DNA of 64,000 nt from Aspidapion aeneum (taxonomy: Eukaryota; Arthropoda; Insecta; Coleoptera; Brentidae). A program made the position numbers and the translations under genes. The notes under the pieces were generated by a model that had not been told where the DNA came from, searched no databases, and saw only the letters and a program-made list of their open reading frames with translations. The DNA is taken from NCBI GenBank assembly GCA_963576565.1, contig OY755046.1, positions 67,555,583-67,619,582 of the forward strand. Direction: 5' to 3'. Shown in pieces: positions 34,942 to 47,010 of the stretch (positions are counted from its first letter, which is position 1; every line of letters begins with the position of its first letter).

Positions 34942-36886
34942 GGGTGTCCCAGAACTAATGGTACATAGTTAAACTGTAGATTCCCTGGGTCAAAATATTA
35001 CGATTTAGCCACACTTACCTTAGTCCAAAAGTTCGTACTAACCGAGATACAGGGTGTTAAACTTTATTTTTTCAATTCGATTTTCTTTAATAACTTTTTT
35101 ACTAATTAATATTTTTGTAAAAAATAACGAGTGTGTAAATTTTTTTGTAACTGGCAAGACGATTCCGTTGAAAATTTTGATGTACAATGTACAGGGTGTT
35201 CCTTGGACTACTACCATTGCATTAAAATCACTGTATTTTTTTTGTGCCTCGGTGTATACCAGTTTTTATGTAAAATAATGGTTTTCCCATCCTTTTTATG
35301 TAAAAAAGTTATACAGTTTTAAAGTCGCTCAGAGCAACGGGTTTTGAGATTTTTGCATTTAAAGTTTTTATTGCATGTGAGTGAAATGCCAAATTTATGT
35401 ATGATACTTTCTTCAATTCTTTCTACCAATTAATATTTTTGAAAAACTAACCAGCAAGTAGGTTTTTCTGAAATTTGCAAGACGATTCCGTTGAAAAAGT
35501 TGATGTACAATGTACAAGAATGCATTAAAATCATCAGTGTATTTTTTTTGTGCCTCGGTGTATACTTAAGCAGATTTTTAAACAGAATATGATTTTAATT
35601 ATTAAGTAATTTTACAAACAGTTCTGTAGTTTTAAGAAAGTTTGACAGAATAGACGCAGACAGCAACTTTATTGGATTTTATTGTTTTTTATTTTCAAAG
35701 CCTACTATAATAAACAATTTTAAGTTTGATTTACTATTTGTCAATTTTAAAATTTTAACTTTGTTGCTGTTTTATATTTTTTTAAATAAATAATAAAATA
35801 TCAATTTTATTAATAATTATAATTTTCTTTCAAAACAATAAAAAAAATAGTTGCATTAATAAAGTATACGTACTTACCATTTTTAAAAACATTAATACGT
35901 TTAGTTTTTGTTCCACATTAAAAACATCGCCCTACACAGTTGCCATAACGGACAATAATTTACAATTGTTTTAACACACTTATGATAATTCAGGAACCAT
36001 CCTGCATATTTTTTAACTTAATATTTCCTAAGAAAACATCCAATCTTAAAATGTTATAAAAAATTATTGATTATAGCTAATATGTATGAAGTGGGTAAGA
36101 ATTTAATCAAAAATCTTTTACGCATACAATAAAAACTTATAATTTAAATATCTTAAAAACCGTTGCTCTAAGCGACATCTAAACACCATAACTTTTTCAC
36201 TTAAAAAAAAATAAAAAATTAATGTTTTTTATAGAATCTTGTATACACCGAGGAACAAAAAAGTTAGACCTATTTTAATGTAACGGTACCGAGCCAGAGA
36301 ACACCCTGTATAATATTTTTATTTTTTTTAACCAAAATTAAATTGTCCATGCCCAAAAATCACCAAACCCAATTTTTGTGCAAAATTATTAATTAGTAGA
36401 AAGAATTAAAGAAAGTATCGTACATAAATTAAGCAGATCACTCACATGCAATAAAAAAATTTTATGCAAAAAACTCAAAAACCGTTGCTCTGAGCGACTT
36501 TAAAACAGTATAACTTTTTTACATAAAAAGGATGGGAAAACCATTCTTTTACATAAAAACTGGTATACACTGAGGCACAAAAAAAATATACTGATTTTTA
36601 TGCAATGGTAGTGGTCCAAGGAACACCCTGTACACTGTGCATCAAATTTTTCAACGGAATCGTCTTTCCAATTTTAACAAAACCTACTCGCTGGTTAGTT
36701 TTTTCAAAAATATTAATTAGTAAAAAAGTTATTAAGGAAAATCGAATTAAAAAAATAAAGTTTAACACCCTGTATCTCGGTTAATTTGTACTTTTGGACT
36801 AAGGTAAGTATGGCTAAATCGTAATATTTTGACCCAAGGAATCTACAGTTTAACCAAGTACCATTAGTTCTGGGACACCCTGTATA
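34942..36886. mobile_element. Large foldback element ending in TACAGGGTGTCCC, copy 2
   Basis: The same modular arms as 25187-27655 (about 34942-35600 and 36250-36886), mirrored. Its centre (about 35600-36120) differs and lacks the nested TTTTCCGCAC element. Arms share CTAGTCCAAAAGTTC-type, GTACAATGTACAG and GTGCCTCGGTGTATAC words in the same order as copy 1. Confidence 0.8.
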
Positions 36887-37408
36887 GGTATCTACCTATT
36901 TCATTAGATAGGTGCATAAAAAATCTAAAAAAATACCAATTGCCAAAACCATTCGTAATAACTTCAAAATTGGAACTCCACACAGTTTTATTAAAAAATT
37001 AAAAAAGCGTAATTGATACGCCTCTGTTTCTTTTTGAATTTTAGAATGTGTATGAAAGGTGCCTAGTCATCCTGTTTGAGCTCAGCGATAACAATAGAAG
37101 CCCAATAAAAGGGTGCGTGAATTGTGAACGGCCTGGAGTCGATATAGTTAAACGTACCGGACGAGAACCGTTTTTTCTTGTAATATTAAACAGAGGGAGA
37201 TAGATTGAGTTGAGCCATCTCTGTTGCGGCTCATTTTATGCTGGCCGGACAGTAGCAAGTGACGTTACTATTTGTTGTGTACACTGCGCTTGTGTGAGGG
37301 TGTGAAGGTGGGATGTGTCTGATTTATGTAGCTTATAAAATAAATATTTAGAAAGTTCAAATATAAGTACCTACTTATATTCAAATACACAATCTTTTGA
37401 CAATTTAG
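36887..37408. other. Intron upstream of exon 5
   Basis: A G+C-richer patch at 37060-37320 has no splice-bounded open frame I can support. The last 30 bases form a pyrimidine-rich acceptor ending CAATTTAG. Confidence 0.4.
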
Positions 37409-37850
37409 ACACAGCAAAAGAAAAATCTCTCCAAAGCCACCTCAGAGTCTTCGAGGAAGTTTAATGTATAACAAAGAAGACTATTTTGAACCGGAAATAA
37501 CTCAAAACTCTACGAAACACGTGAGCAATGTCTACATAAATTTCATGGAATATTCAGACATTGAAAATGCCGACGCAAACTATAACTCGTACTATGCGTT
37601 AAAAAGAGAGACAAGATCAGCTGAGGGTAGTCCTTTCAATCAGAGAAAGAGAGACACAAAATCAGCAGATGCCACTCCGTGTCCTTATGCGTTAAAAAAA
37701 GATAAAAAATTGTCGGATTCTGAGGGAAAACGAAGAAAAAGCATATGGGGTGTTAGGGAAGGACAAGATGGCACTCAGAGCTTCATGGACGAGGTGAAAC
37801 ACCTTAATGGAGGAAAAAATGATGACAGGGTGCCTCCGAATGTCAGAGAG
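37409..37850 (+). CDS. Candidate internal exon 5 of the host gene (442 nt)
   Basis: The largest and best-supported exon. After the acceptor CAATTTAG one base completes a codon, then 147 codons run open to a donor GAGAG/GTTTGT. The peptide starts basic and Pro-rich (HSKRKISPKPPQSLRGSLMY) and passes through an acidic Asn-rich part (NKEDYFEPEIT, INFMEYSDIENADANYN). Two similar short modules follow, ALKRETRSAEGSPFNQRKR and DTKSADATPCPYALKKDKK, and then KRRKSIWGVREGQDGTQSFM. Codon use is clearly coding-like against the AT-rich flanks. Ser residues beside basic clusters (RRKSIW) are plausible kinase sites. No catalytic domain or membrane segment is visible. I do not recognise the protein; a cytoplasmic regulatory region is a guess. 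It can be preceded by exon 4 or by the alternative first exon. Confidence 0.72.
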
Positions 37851-37969
37851 GTTTGTATTTCTCGAAATTTGCTTATTTTTTGTATAGGGGAAAGGGGGGC
37901 AAAATGGGATACGGGGATAAAACGGGATACCGCAGTTTTAGCTAAACTACGCATGAATAAAACCTCTTA

Positions 37970-38085
37970 GGGTCCATCTCACCGACTTTTTTTTTGTTAC
38001 TTAGCTTAAAGCGTTTCTTAATATAACTATAATATGACGTAATAAGGCTAAGTAACGAAAAAAAAAGTCGGTGCGATGGGCTATT
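37970..38085. mobile_element. Hairpin MITE just downstream of the exon 5 donor
   Basis: CCATCTCACCGACTTTTTTTTT and TGTTACTTAGC are mirrored by GCTAAGTAACG, A9 and GTCGGTGCGATGG. The arms are about 45 bases with a loop of about 25. It lies 120 bases after the exon 5 donor. Confidence 0.8.
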
Positions 38086-38229
38086 AATGTCAGATATTTT
38101 ATCCCCATGACTGGTTCAACTCTCTGCACTATGATTGGTGCCAATCGGATGAGCTTAAGTTGGTTTTTGCTCAACATGATGTTGTGGGTGTTAATTGCAA
38201 AAATAGCTTGCGCATTTTGTTTTTTTGCC

Positions 38230-38297
38230 AATTAAGACATCTAATATCTTTTTTGGGGCGCTGACTACGAAAATGATGGTTACAACTTGCCCCAATG
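38230..38297. repeat. Truncated left arm of the foldback module ahead of the array
   Basis: Complement-orientation copy of the module that follows: CCAATTAAGACATCTAATAT, then TTTTTTGGGGCGCTGA and ACGAAAATGATGGTTA. In later units the equivalent arm is about 400 bases; here only the inner 70 remain. Confidence 0.7.
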
Positions 38298-38867
38298 CCC
38301 CATTTTCGTAATCAGCGCCCCAAAAAACATATAAGATGTCTTAATTGGCAAAAAAACACTTTTAGTCGAAAAACACCCCTTGTTAGGGGTGTTTTGTGCG
38401 ATTTTGGGGGTGGTTCGAGCATTGGGGCAAGTTGTAATCATCATTTTCGTAATCAGCGCCCCAAAAAACATATTAGATGTCTTAATTGGCAAAAAAACAC
38501 TTTTAGTCGGTTCGGTTAGGGGTGGTTCCATCCTGTAATGCAAGTTTTCACCCTCATTTTCGTAATCACCGCCCCCAAAAACATATAGGATGACTAAATT
38601 TGTAAAATAACGAAAATATTCGAAAAACACCTCTATTTAGGGGTGTTTTTTGCATTTTTAAGGGTGTTCCAACCACTGGCGGTAGCTTTAACCCTCATTT
38701 TCGTGATCAGCGGCCCAAAATACGTAGGGGACAAGTGGTCTCATCCGTTTCGCAATTTCAGGACCTTTTACCTTGATTTTAAATGGACTACGTTTTTGAA
38801 AAGTAATTTTTATGAACCAGCACTCGATCTCTGCACATGAAACAGACAATATTAAAATGTATGTATA

Positions 38868-39508
38868 CTATGAAACATCTCCTTGCGGACACCTCTCTTA
38901 AGCGGACACTCCCTTTAGGCGGACAAATTTGTTGGAACTAAGCCTTTCTTTACATGTAAAATTCATTCCTATAACCGGACACTCTAATAACCGGACGCGG
39001 ACAATTTTTTTTGGTTCAAAAATTATGAAACCTCCGTTAACCGGACGGGAACTTCTGACAACGAGACGAAGCGCTGCACGACATGGACATAAATATTATG
39101 TAGTACGTTGACAACAACGCACTCTGCAGCCGGGGATATACCCCTTTTCGTTTTAATGCGGAGACTAAATACTTCTGTCGTATTTAAAACATATTTTATT
39201 CGCCAGGACTGCTGTGTTTTATTTTTATGGTTCAGTTGGGCAGTAATAGATCTCTTTGAAATGGCGCCTAGTAATGAAACTTCTTAGTTTACGTGAAAAA
39301 ATGGAACTTCTTAACGTTTCGGAGAAGGAACATCTATCAGTAAGAAAGATCGCTGAAAAATTTAATATCGGATCAACTCAGGCTGCGAAAATTGTTAATA
39401 AATATATATTATAATAAAATTTTGTAGGTCTCTCTCCTAAGCGGACACGTCCAATAAGCGGACAAAATCGACGAGACCGTGAGTGTCCGCTTATAGGAGG
39501 TTTCACTT
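38868..39508 (+). pseudogene. Pogo/Tigger-like element, short form, unit 1
   Basis: About 641 bases with degraded ends (TATGAAACATC on the left, GGAGGTTTCACTT on the right) and internal repeats of the word GCGGACA. It holds the start of a pogo-family transposase: MAPS, then a frame change that brings a stop a few codons later. The distal codons still spell a CENP-B/Psq-type helix-turn-helix (REKMELLNVSEKEHLSVRKI, EKFNIGSTQAAKIVNKYI). The DDE catalytic part is absent. Identical forms in units 2 and 3 are at 41271-41911 and 43674-44314. Confidence 0.75.
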
Positions 39509-40262
39509 TTGCCTCAAAATTTTTTTTGTTTTTTTTTGGTTCCATCATTAAAGTTGTATTTTATGTTGTCTTTGCAAGAAATGGGCGCAAAATTCGTGTA
39601 GGAGAGTCGACAGCGATGTCGTTGTAATTCTTTATAAATTTTGTAAATACTAAATTTAATTATTATAAATGTATTTTTTATTACAACTTTTTATTTTTTA
39701 AATAAGTATTTTAAACTTGAGTAGTATTTTAATAAAAAAAACTTGTCTTACAAACATATTGATTCTAAATTACAAAACCGCCCCGCCCGTTTTGCCATGT
39801 ATCTCATTTTACCCGGTATGCGGGGCAAAATGGGACAAAGTTAACTTTTTACAAAAATAAAAATAAAAGCATGATGAAGTTCTTAATCGCTTAAACTAAA
39901 ACTTAATTTTTTACTAGGAGAAATAAGCCTATAAACTTAAGTATGGCCTTTTGTTCCCCTGTTCCCTACAGAGACCAGGGCCGTCTATGTGCGCGGGCGT
40001 GGCATTGTGGGCAACTAACCACACGGTTTTGGTAAAAGGGCGGCCAAATGACTAAGAAAATTAGTAAACTTATACGAAAAGAGAAAGAAACAAAGCGGAA
40101 AACAGTTCTGGCAAAAAACGGTATTTATTTTAGTTAAAAGAAACGGTAAATATTAGGTGGGTCAAAAAAACAGTAAATTTTTTTTGGTCCACTTTATATA
40201 TTGCTTACACGTTGATTTTTAAAGCATTTTTAAAATGGATGGACCTACACGAATGCACCTTG

Positions 40263-41195
40263 CAACGTTAGTCCATTTAAAATCAAGGTAAAAGGTCCTG
40301 AAATTGCGAAACGGATGAGATCACTTGTCCCCTACGTATTTTGGGCCGCTGATCACGAAAATGAGGGTTAAAGGTACCGCCAGTGGTTGGAACACCCTTA
40401 AAAATGCAAAAAACACCCCTAAATAGAAGTGTTTTTCGAATATTTTCGTTATTTTGCAAATTTAGTCATCCTATATGTTTTTGGGGGCGGTGATTACGAA
40501 AATGAGGGTGAAAACTTGCATTGCAGGGTGGAACCACCCCTAAAATTGGGGAAAAAACACCCCGAAATGGGGATGTTTTTCGACTAAAAGTGTTTTTTTC
40601 CCAATTAAGACATCTAATATGTTTTTTGGGGCGCTGATTACGAAAATGATGATTACAATTTGCCCCAATGTCCCATTTTCGTAATCAGCGCCCCAAAAAA
40701 CATATAAGATGTCTTAATTAGCAAAAAAACACTTTTAGTCGAAAAACACCCCTTGTTAGGGGTGTTTTGTGCGATTTTGGGGGTGGTTCGAGCATTGGGG
40801 CAAGTTGTAACCATCATTTTCGTAATCAGCGCCCCAAAAAACATATTAGATGTCTTAATTGGCAAAAAAACACTTTTAGTCGAAAAACACCCCCATTTCG
40901 GGGTGTTTTTCCCCAATTTTAGGGATGGTTCCACCCTGTAATGCAAGTTTTCACCCTCATTTTCGTAATCACCGCCCCCAAAAACATATAGGATGAATAA
41001 ATTTGCAAAATAACGAAAATATTCGAAAAACACCTGTATTTAGGGGTGTTTTTTGCATTTTTAAGGGTGTTCCAACCACTGGCGGTAGCTTAAACCCTTA
41101 TTTTCGTGATCAGCGGCCCAAAATACGTAGGGGACAAGTGGTCTCATCCGTTTCGCAATTTCAGGACCTTTTACCTTGATTTTAAATGGACTACG
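40263..41195. repeat. Modular inverted repeat at the unit 1/2 junction
   Basis: The left arm (40263-40672) carries three modules and the right arm (40673-41195) four, of about 140 bases each. Every module has CATTTTCGTAATCAGCGCCCC or a variant (40673, 40817, 40957, 41099; complement at 40349, 40490, 40630). Each also has a small hairpin of the type AAAACACCCC...GGGGTGTTTT. Outer ends read ACGTTAGTCCATTT on the left and AAATGGACTACGT on the right. This is a foldback-type element; the same structure recurs at 42666-43598 and 45069-46010. Confidence 0.85.
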
Positions 41196-41270
41196 TTTTT
41201 GAAAAGTAATTTTTATGAACCAGCACTCGATCTCTGCACATGAAACAGACAATATTAAAATGTATGTATA

Positions 41271-41911
41271 CTATGAAACATCTCCTTGCGGACACCTCTC
41301 TTAAGCGGACACTCCCTTTAGGCGGACAAATTTGTTGGAACTAAGCCTTTCTTTACATGTAAAATTCATTCCTATAACCGGACACTCTAATAACCGGACG
41401 CGGACAATTTTTTTTGGTTCAAAAATTCTGAAACCTCCGTTAACCGGACGGGAACTTCTGACAACGAGACGAAGCGCTGCACGACATGGACATAAATATT
41501 ATGTAGTACGTTGACAACAACGCACTCTGCAGCCGGGGATATACCCCTTTTCGTTTTAATGCGGAGACTAAATACTTCTGTCGTATTTAAAACATATTTT
41601 ATTCGCCAGGACTGCTGTGTTTTATTTTTATGGTTCAGTTGGGCAGTAATAGATCTCTTTGAAATGGCGCCTAGTAATGAAACTTCTTAGTTTACGTGAA
41701 AAAATGGAACTTCTTAACGTTTCGGAGAAGGAACATCTATCAGTAAGAAAGATCGCTGAAAAATTTAATATCGGATCAACTCAGGCTGCGAAAATTGTTA
41801 ATAAATATATATTATAATAAAATTTTGTAGGTCTCTCTCCTAAGCGGACACGTCCAATAAGCGGACAAAATCGACGAGACCGTGAGTGTCCGCTTATAGG
41901 AGGTTTCACTT
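41271..41911 (+). pseudogene. Pogo/Tigger-like element, short form, unit 2
   Basis: Same as 38868-39508, shifted by 2403 bases, with one visible substitution (A to C near 41431). The transposase start is broken by the same frame change, so the break predates the unit amplification. Confidence 0.75.
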
Positions 41912-42665
41912 TTGCCTCAAAATTTTTTTTGTTTTTTTTTGGTTCCATCATTAAAGTTGTATTTTATGTTGTCTTTGCAAGAAATGGGCGCAAAATTCGT
42001 GTAGGAGAGTCGACAGCGATGTCGTTGTAATTCTTTATAAATTTTGTAAATACTAAATTTAATTATTATAAATGTATTTTTTATTACAACTTTTTATTTT
42101 TTAAATAAGTATTTTAAACTTGAGTAGTATTTTAATAAAAAAAACTTGTCTTACAAATATATTGATTCTAAATTACAAAACCGCCCCGCCCGTTTTGCCA
42201 TGTATCTCATTTTACCCGGTATGCGGGGCAAAATGGGACAAAGTTAACTTTTTACAAAAATAAAAATTAAAGCATGATGAAGTTCTTAATCGCTTAAACT
42301 AAAACTTAATTTTTTACTAGGAGAAATAAGCCTATAAACTTAAGTATGGCCTTTTGTTCCCCTGTTCCCTACAGAGACCAGGGCCGTCTATGTGCGCGGG
42401 CGTGGCATTGTGGGCAACTAACCACACGGTTTTGGTAAAAGGGCGGCCAAATGACTAAGAAAATTAGTAAACTTATACGAAAAGAGAAAGAAACAAAGCG
42501 GAAAACAGTTCTGGCAAAAAACGGTATTTATTTTAGTTAAAAGAAACGGTAAATATTAGGTGGGTCAAAAAAACAGTAAATTTTTTTTGGTCCACTTTAT
42601 ATATTGCTTACACGTTGATTTTTAAAGCATTTTTAAAATGGATGGACCTACACGAATGCACCTTG

Positions 42666-43598
42666 CAACGTTAGTCCATTTAAAATCAAGGTAAAAGGTC
42701 CTGAAATTGCGAAACGGATGAGATCACTTGTCCCCTACGTATTTTGGGCCGCTGATCACGAAAATGAGGGTTAAAGGTACCGCCAGTGGTTGGAACACCC
42801 TTAAAAATGCAAAAAACACCCCTAAATAGAAGTGTTTTTCGAATATTTTCGTTATTTTGCAAATTTAGTCATCCTATATGTTTTTGGGGGCGGTGATTAC
42901 GAAAATGAGGGTGAAAACTTGCATTGCAGGGTGGAACCACCCCTAAAATTGGGGAAAAAACACCCCGAAATGGGGATGTTTTTCGACTAAAAGTGTTTTT
43001 TTCCCAATTAAGACATCTAATATGTTTTTTGGGGCGCTGATTACGAAAATGATGATTACAATTTGCCCCAATGTCCCATTTTCGTAATCAGCGCCCCAAA
43101 AAACATATAAGATGTCTTAATTAGCAAAAAAACACTTTTAGTCGAAAAACACCCCTTGTTAGGGGTGTTTTGTGCGATTTTGGGGGTGGTTCGAGCATTG
43201 GGGCAAGTTGTAACCATCATTTTCGTAATCAGCGCCCCAAAAAACATATTAGATGTCTTAATTGGCAAAAAAACACTTTTAGTCGAAAAACACCCCCATT
43301 TCGGGGTGTTTTTCCCCAATTTTAGGGATGGTTCCACCCTGTAATGCAAGTTTTCACCCTCATTTTCGTAATCACCGCCCCCAAAAACATATAGGATGAA
43401 TAAATTTGCAAAATAACGAAAATATTCGAAAAACACCTGTATTTAGGGGTGTTTTTTGCATTTTTAAGGGTGTTCCAACCACTGGCGGTAGCTTAAACCC
43501 TTATTTTCGTGATCAGCGGCCCAAAATACGTAGGGGACAAGTGGTCTCATCCGTTTCGCAATTTCAGGACCTTTTACCTTGATTTTAAATGGACTACG
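42666..43598. repeat. Modular inverted repeat at the unit 2/3 junction
   Basis: Same three-plus-four module layout as 40263-41195, with no difference seen by eye. Confidence 0.85.
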
Positions 43599-43673
43599 TT
43601 TTTGAAAAGTAATTTTTATGAACCAGCACTCGATCTCTGCACATGAAACAGACAATATTAAAATGTATGTATA

Positions 43674-44314
43674 CTATGAAACATCTCCTTGCGGACACCT
43701 CTCTTAAGCGGACACTCCCTTTAGGCGGACAAATTTGTTGGAACTAAGCCTTTCTTTACATGTAAAATTCATTCCTATAACCGGACACTCTAATAACCGG
43801 ACGCGGACAATTTTTTTTGGTTCAAAAATTCTGAAACCTCCGTTAACCGGACGGGAACTTCTGACAACGAGACGAAGCGCTGCACGACATGGACATAAAT
43901 ATTATGTAGTACGTTGACAACAACGCACTCTGCAGCCGGGGATATACCCCTTTTCGTTTTAATGCGGAGACTAAATACTTCTGTCGTATTTAAAACATAT
44001 TTTATTCGCCAGGACTGCTGTGTTTTATTTTTATGGTTCAGTTGGGCAGTAATAGATCTCTTTGAAATGGCGCCTAGTAATGAAACTTCTTAGTTTACGT
44101 GAAAAAATGGAACTTCTTAACGTTTCGGAGAAGGAACATCTATCAGTAAGAAAGATCGCTGAAAAATTTAATATCGGATCAACTCAGGCTGCGAAAATTG
44201 TTAATAAATATATATTATAATAAAATTTTGTAGGTCTCTCTCCTAAGCGGACACGTCCAATAAGCGGACAAAATCGACGAGACCGTGAGTGTCCGCTTAT
44301 AGGAGGTTTCACTT
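43674..44314 (+). pseudogene. Pogo/Tigger-like element, short form, unit 3
   Basis: Same as unit 2, shifted by 2403 bases. The MAPS start is followed by the same frame change. Confidence 0.75.
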
Positions 44315-45068
44315 TTGCCTCAAAATTTTTTTTGTTTTTTTTTGGTTCCATCATTAAAGTTGTATTTTATGTTGTCTTTGCAAGAAATGGGCGCAAAATT
44401 CGTGTAGGAGAGTCGACAGCGATGTCGTTGTAATTCTTTATAAATTTTGTAAATACTAAATTTAATTATTATAAATGTATTTTTTATTACAACTTTTTAT
44501 TTTTTAAATAAGTATTTTAAACTTGAGTAGTATTTTAATAAAAAAAACTTGTCTTACAAATATATTGATTCTAAATTACAAAACCGCCCCGCCCGTTTTG
44601 CCATGTATCTCATTTTACCCGGTATGCGGGGCAAAATGGGACAAAGTTAACTTTTTACAAAAATAAAAATTAAAGCATGATGAAGTTCTTAATCGCTTAA
44701 ACTAAAACTTAATTTTTTACTAGGAGAAATAAGCCTATAAACTTAAGTATGGCCTTTTGTTCCCCTGTTCCCTACAGAGACCAGGGCCGTCTATGTGCGC
44801 GGGCGTGGCATTGTGGGCAACTAACCACACGGTTTTGGTAAAAGGGCGGCCAAATGACTAAGAAAATTAGTAAACTTATACGAAAAGAGAAAGAAACAAA
44901 GCGGAAAACAGTTCTGGCAAAAAACGGTATTTATTTTAGTTAAAAGAAACGGTAAATATTAGGTGGGTCAAAAAAACAGTAAATTTTTTTTGGTCCACTT
45001 TATATATTGCTTACACGTTGATTTTTAAAGCATTTTTAAAATGGATGGACCTACACGAATGCACCTTG

Positions 45069-46010
45069 CAACGTTAGTCCATTTAAAATCAAGGTAAAAG
45101 GTCCTGAAATTGCGAAACGGATGAGACCACTTGTCCCCTACGTATTTTGGGCCGCTGATCACGAAAATGAGGGTTAAAGGTACCGCCAGTGGTTGGAACA
45201 CCCTTAAAAATGCAAAAAACACCCCTAAATAGAAGTGTTTTTCGAATATTTTCGTTATTTTGCAAATTTAGTCATCCTATATGTTTTTGGGGGCGGTGAT
45301 TACGAAAATGAGGGTGAAAACTTGCATTGCAGGGTGGAACCACCCCTAAAATTGGGGAAAAAACACCCCGAAATGGGGATGTTTTTCGACTAAAAGTGTT
45401 TTTTTCCCAATTAAGACATCTAATATGTTTTTTGGGGCGCTGATTACGAAAATGATGATTACAATTTGCCCCAATGTCCCATTTTCGTAATCAGCGCCCC
45501 AAAAAACATATAAGATGTCTTAATTAGCAAAAAAACACTTTTAGTCGAAAAACACCCCTTGTTAGGGGTGTTTTGTGCGATTTTGGGGGTGGTTCGAGCA
45601 TTGGGGCAAGTTGTAACCATCATTTTCGTAATCAGCGCCCCAAAAAACATATTAGATGTCTTAATTGGCAAAAAAACACTTTTAGTCGAAAAACACCCCC
45701 ATTTCGGGGTGTTTTTTCCCCAATTTTAGGGGTGGTTCCACCCTGTAATGCAAGTTTTCACCCTCATTTTCGTAATCACCGCCCCCAAAAACATATAGGA
45801 TGACTAACTTTGCAAAATAACGAAAATATTCGAAAAACACCTCTATTTAGGGGTGTTTTTTGCATTTTTAAGGGTGTTCCAACCACTTTTGCCTCATTTT
45901 TAACCCTCATTTTCGTGATCAGCGGCCCAAAATACGTAGGGGACAAGTGGTCTCATCCGTTTCGCAATTTCAGGACCTTTTACCTTGATTTTAAATGGAC
46001 TACGTTTTTG
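45069..46010. repeat. Modular inverted repeat at the unit 3/4 junction
   Basis: As at 40263, but the outer right module is diverged: CCACTTTTGCCTCATTTTTAACC replaces the GGCGGTAGC segment near 45886. This marks unit 4 as an older or differently recombined copy. Confidence 0.8.
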
Positions 46011-46468
46011 AAAAGTAATTTTTATGATCCAACACTCGATCTCTGCACATGAAACAGACAATATTAAAATGTATGTATACAGTGAAACATCTTCTTGCGG
46101 ACACCTCTATTAAGCGGACACTCCCTTTAGGCGGACAAATTTGTTGGAACTAAGCCTTTCTTTACATATAAAATTCATTCCTATAACCGGACACTCTAAT
46201 AACCGGACGCGGACAATTTTTTTGGTTAAAAAATTCTGAAACCTCCGTTAACCGGACGGGAACTTTTGACAACGAGACGAAGCGCTGCACGACATGGACA
46301 TAAATATTATGTAGTACATTGACAACAACGCACTCTGCAGCCGGGGATTTACCTCTTTCCGATTTAATGAGGAGACTAAATACTTCTGTCGTATTTACAT
46401 ATTTTATTCGGCAGGACTACTGTGTTTTATTTTTATTGTTCAGTTGGGTAGTAATAGATCTCTTTGAA

Positions 46469-46618
46469 ATGGCGCCTAGTAAAAAACTTCTTAGTTTACG
46501 TGAAAAAATGGAAGTGGTTAACGTTTCGGAGAAGCAACATCTATCAGCACGAAAGATCGCTGAAAAATTTAATATCGGAAAAACCCAAGCAGCGAAAATT
46601 GTTAATAAATATATATGA
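46469..46618 (+). pseudogene. Pogo-family transposase N-terminal helix-turn-helix (49 aa)
   Basis: ATG at 46469 in ATGGCGCC context opens 49 codons. The start MAPSKKLLSLREKMEVVNV is followed by a CENP-B-N/Psq-like helix-turn-helix, with a turn at SARKIAEKFNIGKTQAAKIV. In pogo/Tigger transposases this domain binds the terminal repeats. The frame stops at the LINE insertion point. A full protein of this family is around 450-500 residues with a DDE domain, so only the DNA-binding start is left. Units 1-3 carry a frame-broken version (SNETS in place of SKKLLS), making this the best-preserved copy in the window. It could still bind element ends if expressed, which is inference. Confidence 0.7.
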
Positions 46619-47010
46619 GTATTTTAAGAGCTCACCAATTGTCGCTGGTCTGCGCCTATATAATCCTTTTCCAGAGGAGCTAAAAAGTCTGTCCAATAAA
46701 AAAATTAAATCCCAGTTAAAAACATTTTTGAGCAATAATGCATTTTATTCTATAACAGAGTTCCTAGAAGCTATTGGCTAATATACCGAACGTTTTGGGT
46801 TGTGGTCTCTCGGTCGTTTTATTATTTTAGTTTTTTTTAGTGTTTTTTGTGATTTTATAAGTCTTATCATTGTTTGTTTTAAGTCATTTTAAATAGTGAT
46901 TTTTTTAAATATTTTTTTTTACTTAGTCATTTGTACTACTTTTTGACTTGTTCCTTTCTACTGTATTGTGGTGCTTGGAATGAAATAAATATCTATCTAT
47001 CTACCTATCT
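46613..47010 (+). mobile_element. 5'-truncated LINE 3' end inserted in the pogo-like element
   Basis: Comparison with units 1-3 shows about 395 extra bases here. They encode EYFKSSPIVAGLRLYNPFPE, LKSLSNKKIKSQLKTFLSNN and AFYSITEFLEAIG, then TAA. This is the usual C-terminal end of Jockey/R1/CR1-type LINE reverse transcriptases. An untranslated tail follows, ending AATAAATATCTATCTATCTA, a TATC tail. It is a different LINE lineage from the RTE-like copies elsewhere in the window. Confidence 0.75.

Noticed and set aside
37851..37970. Extension of the exon 5 ORF to the stop at 37970
   Set aside because: After the donor at 37851 the frame runs into low-complexity intron sequence (GGGGCAAAATGGGATA); coding character ends at the splice site.
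38295..46052. Recurring 60-126 codon ORFs across the tandem array
   Set aside because: They recur only because the 2403-bp unit does. They fall in the inverted arms or across the broken pogo element and read in both directions.
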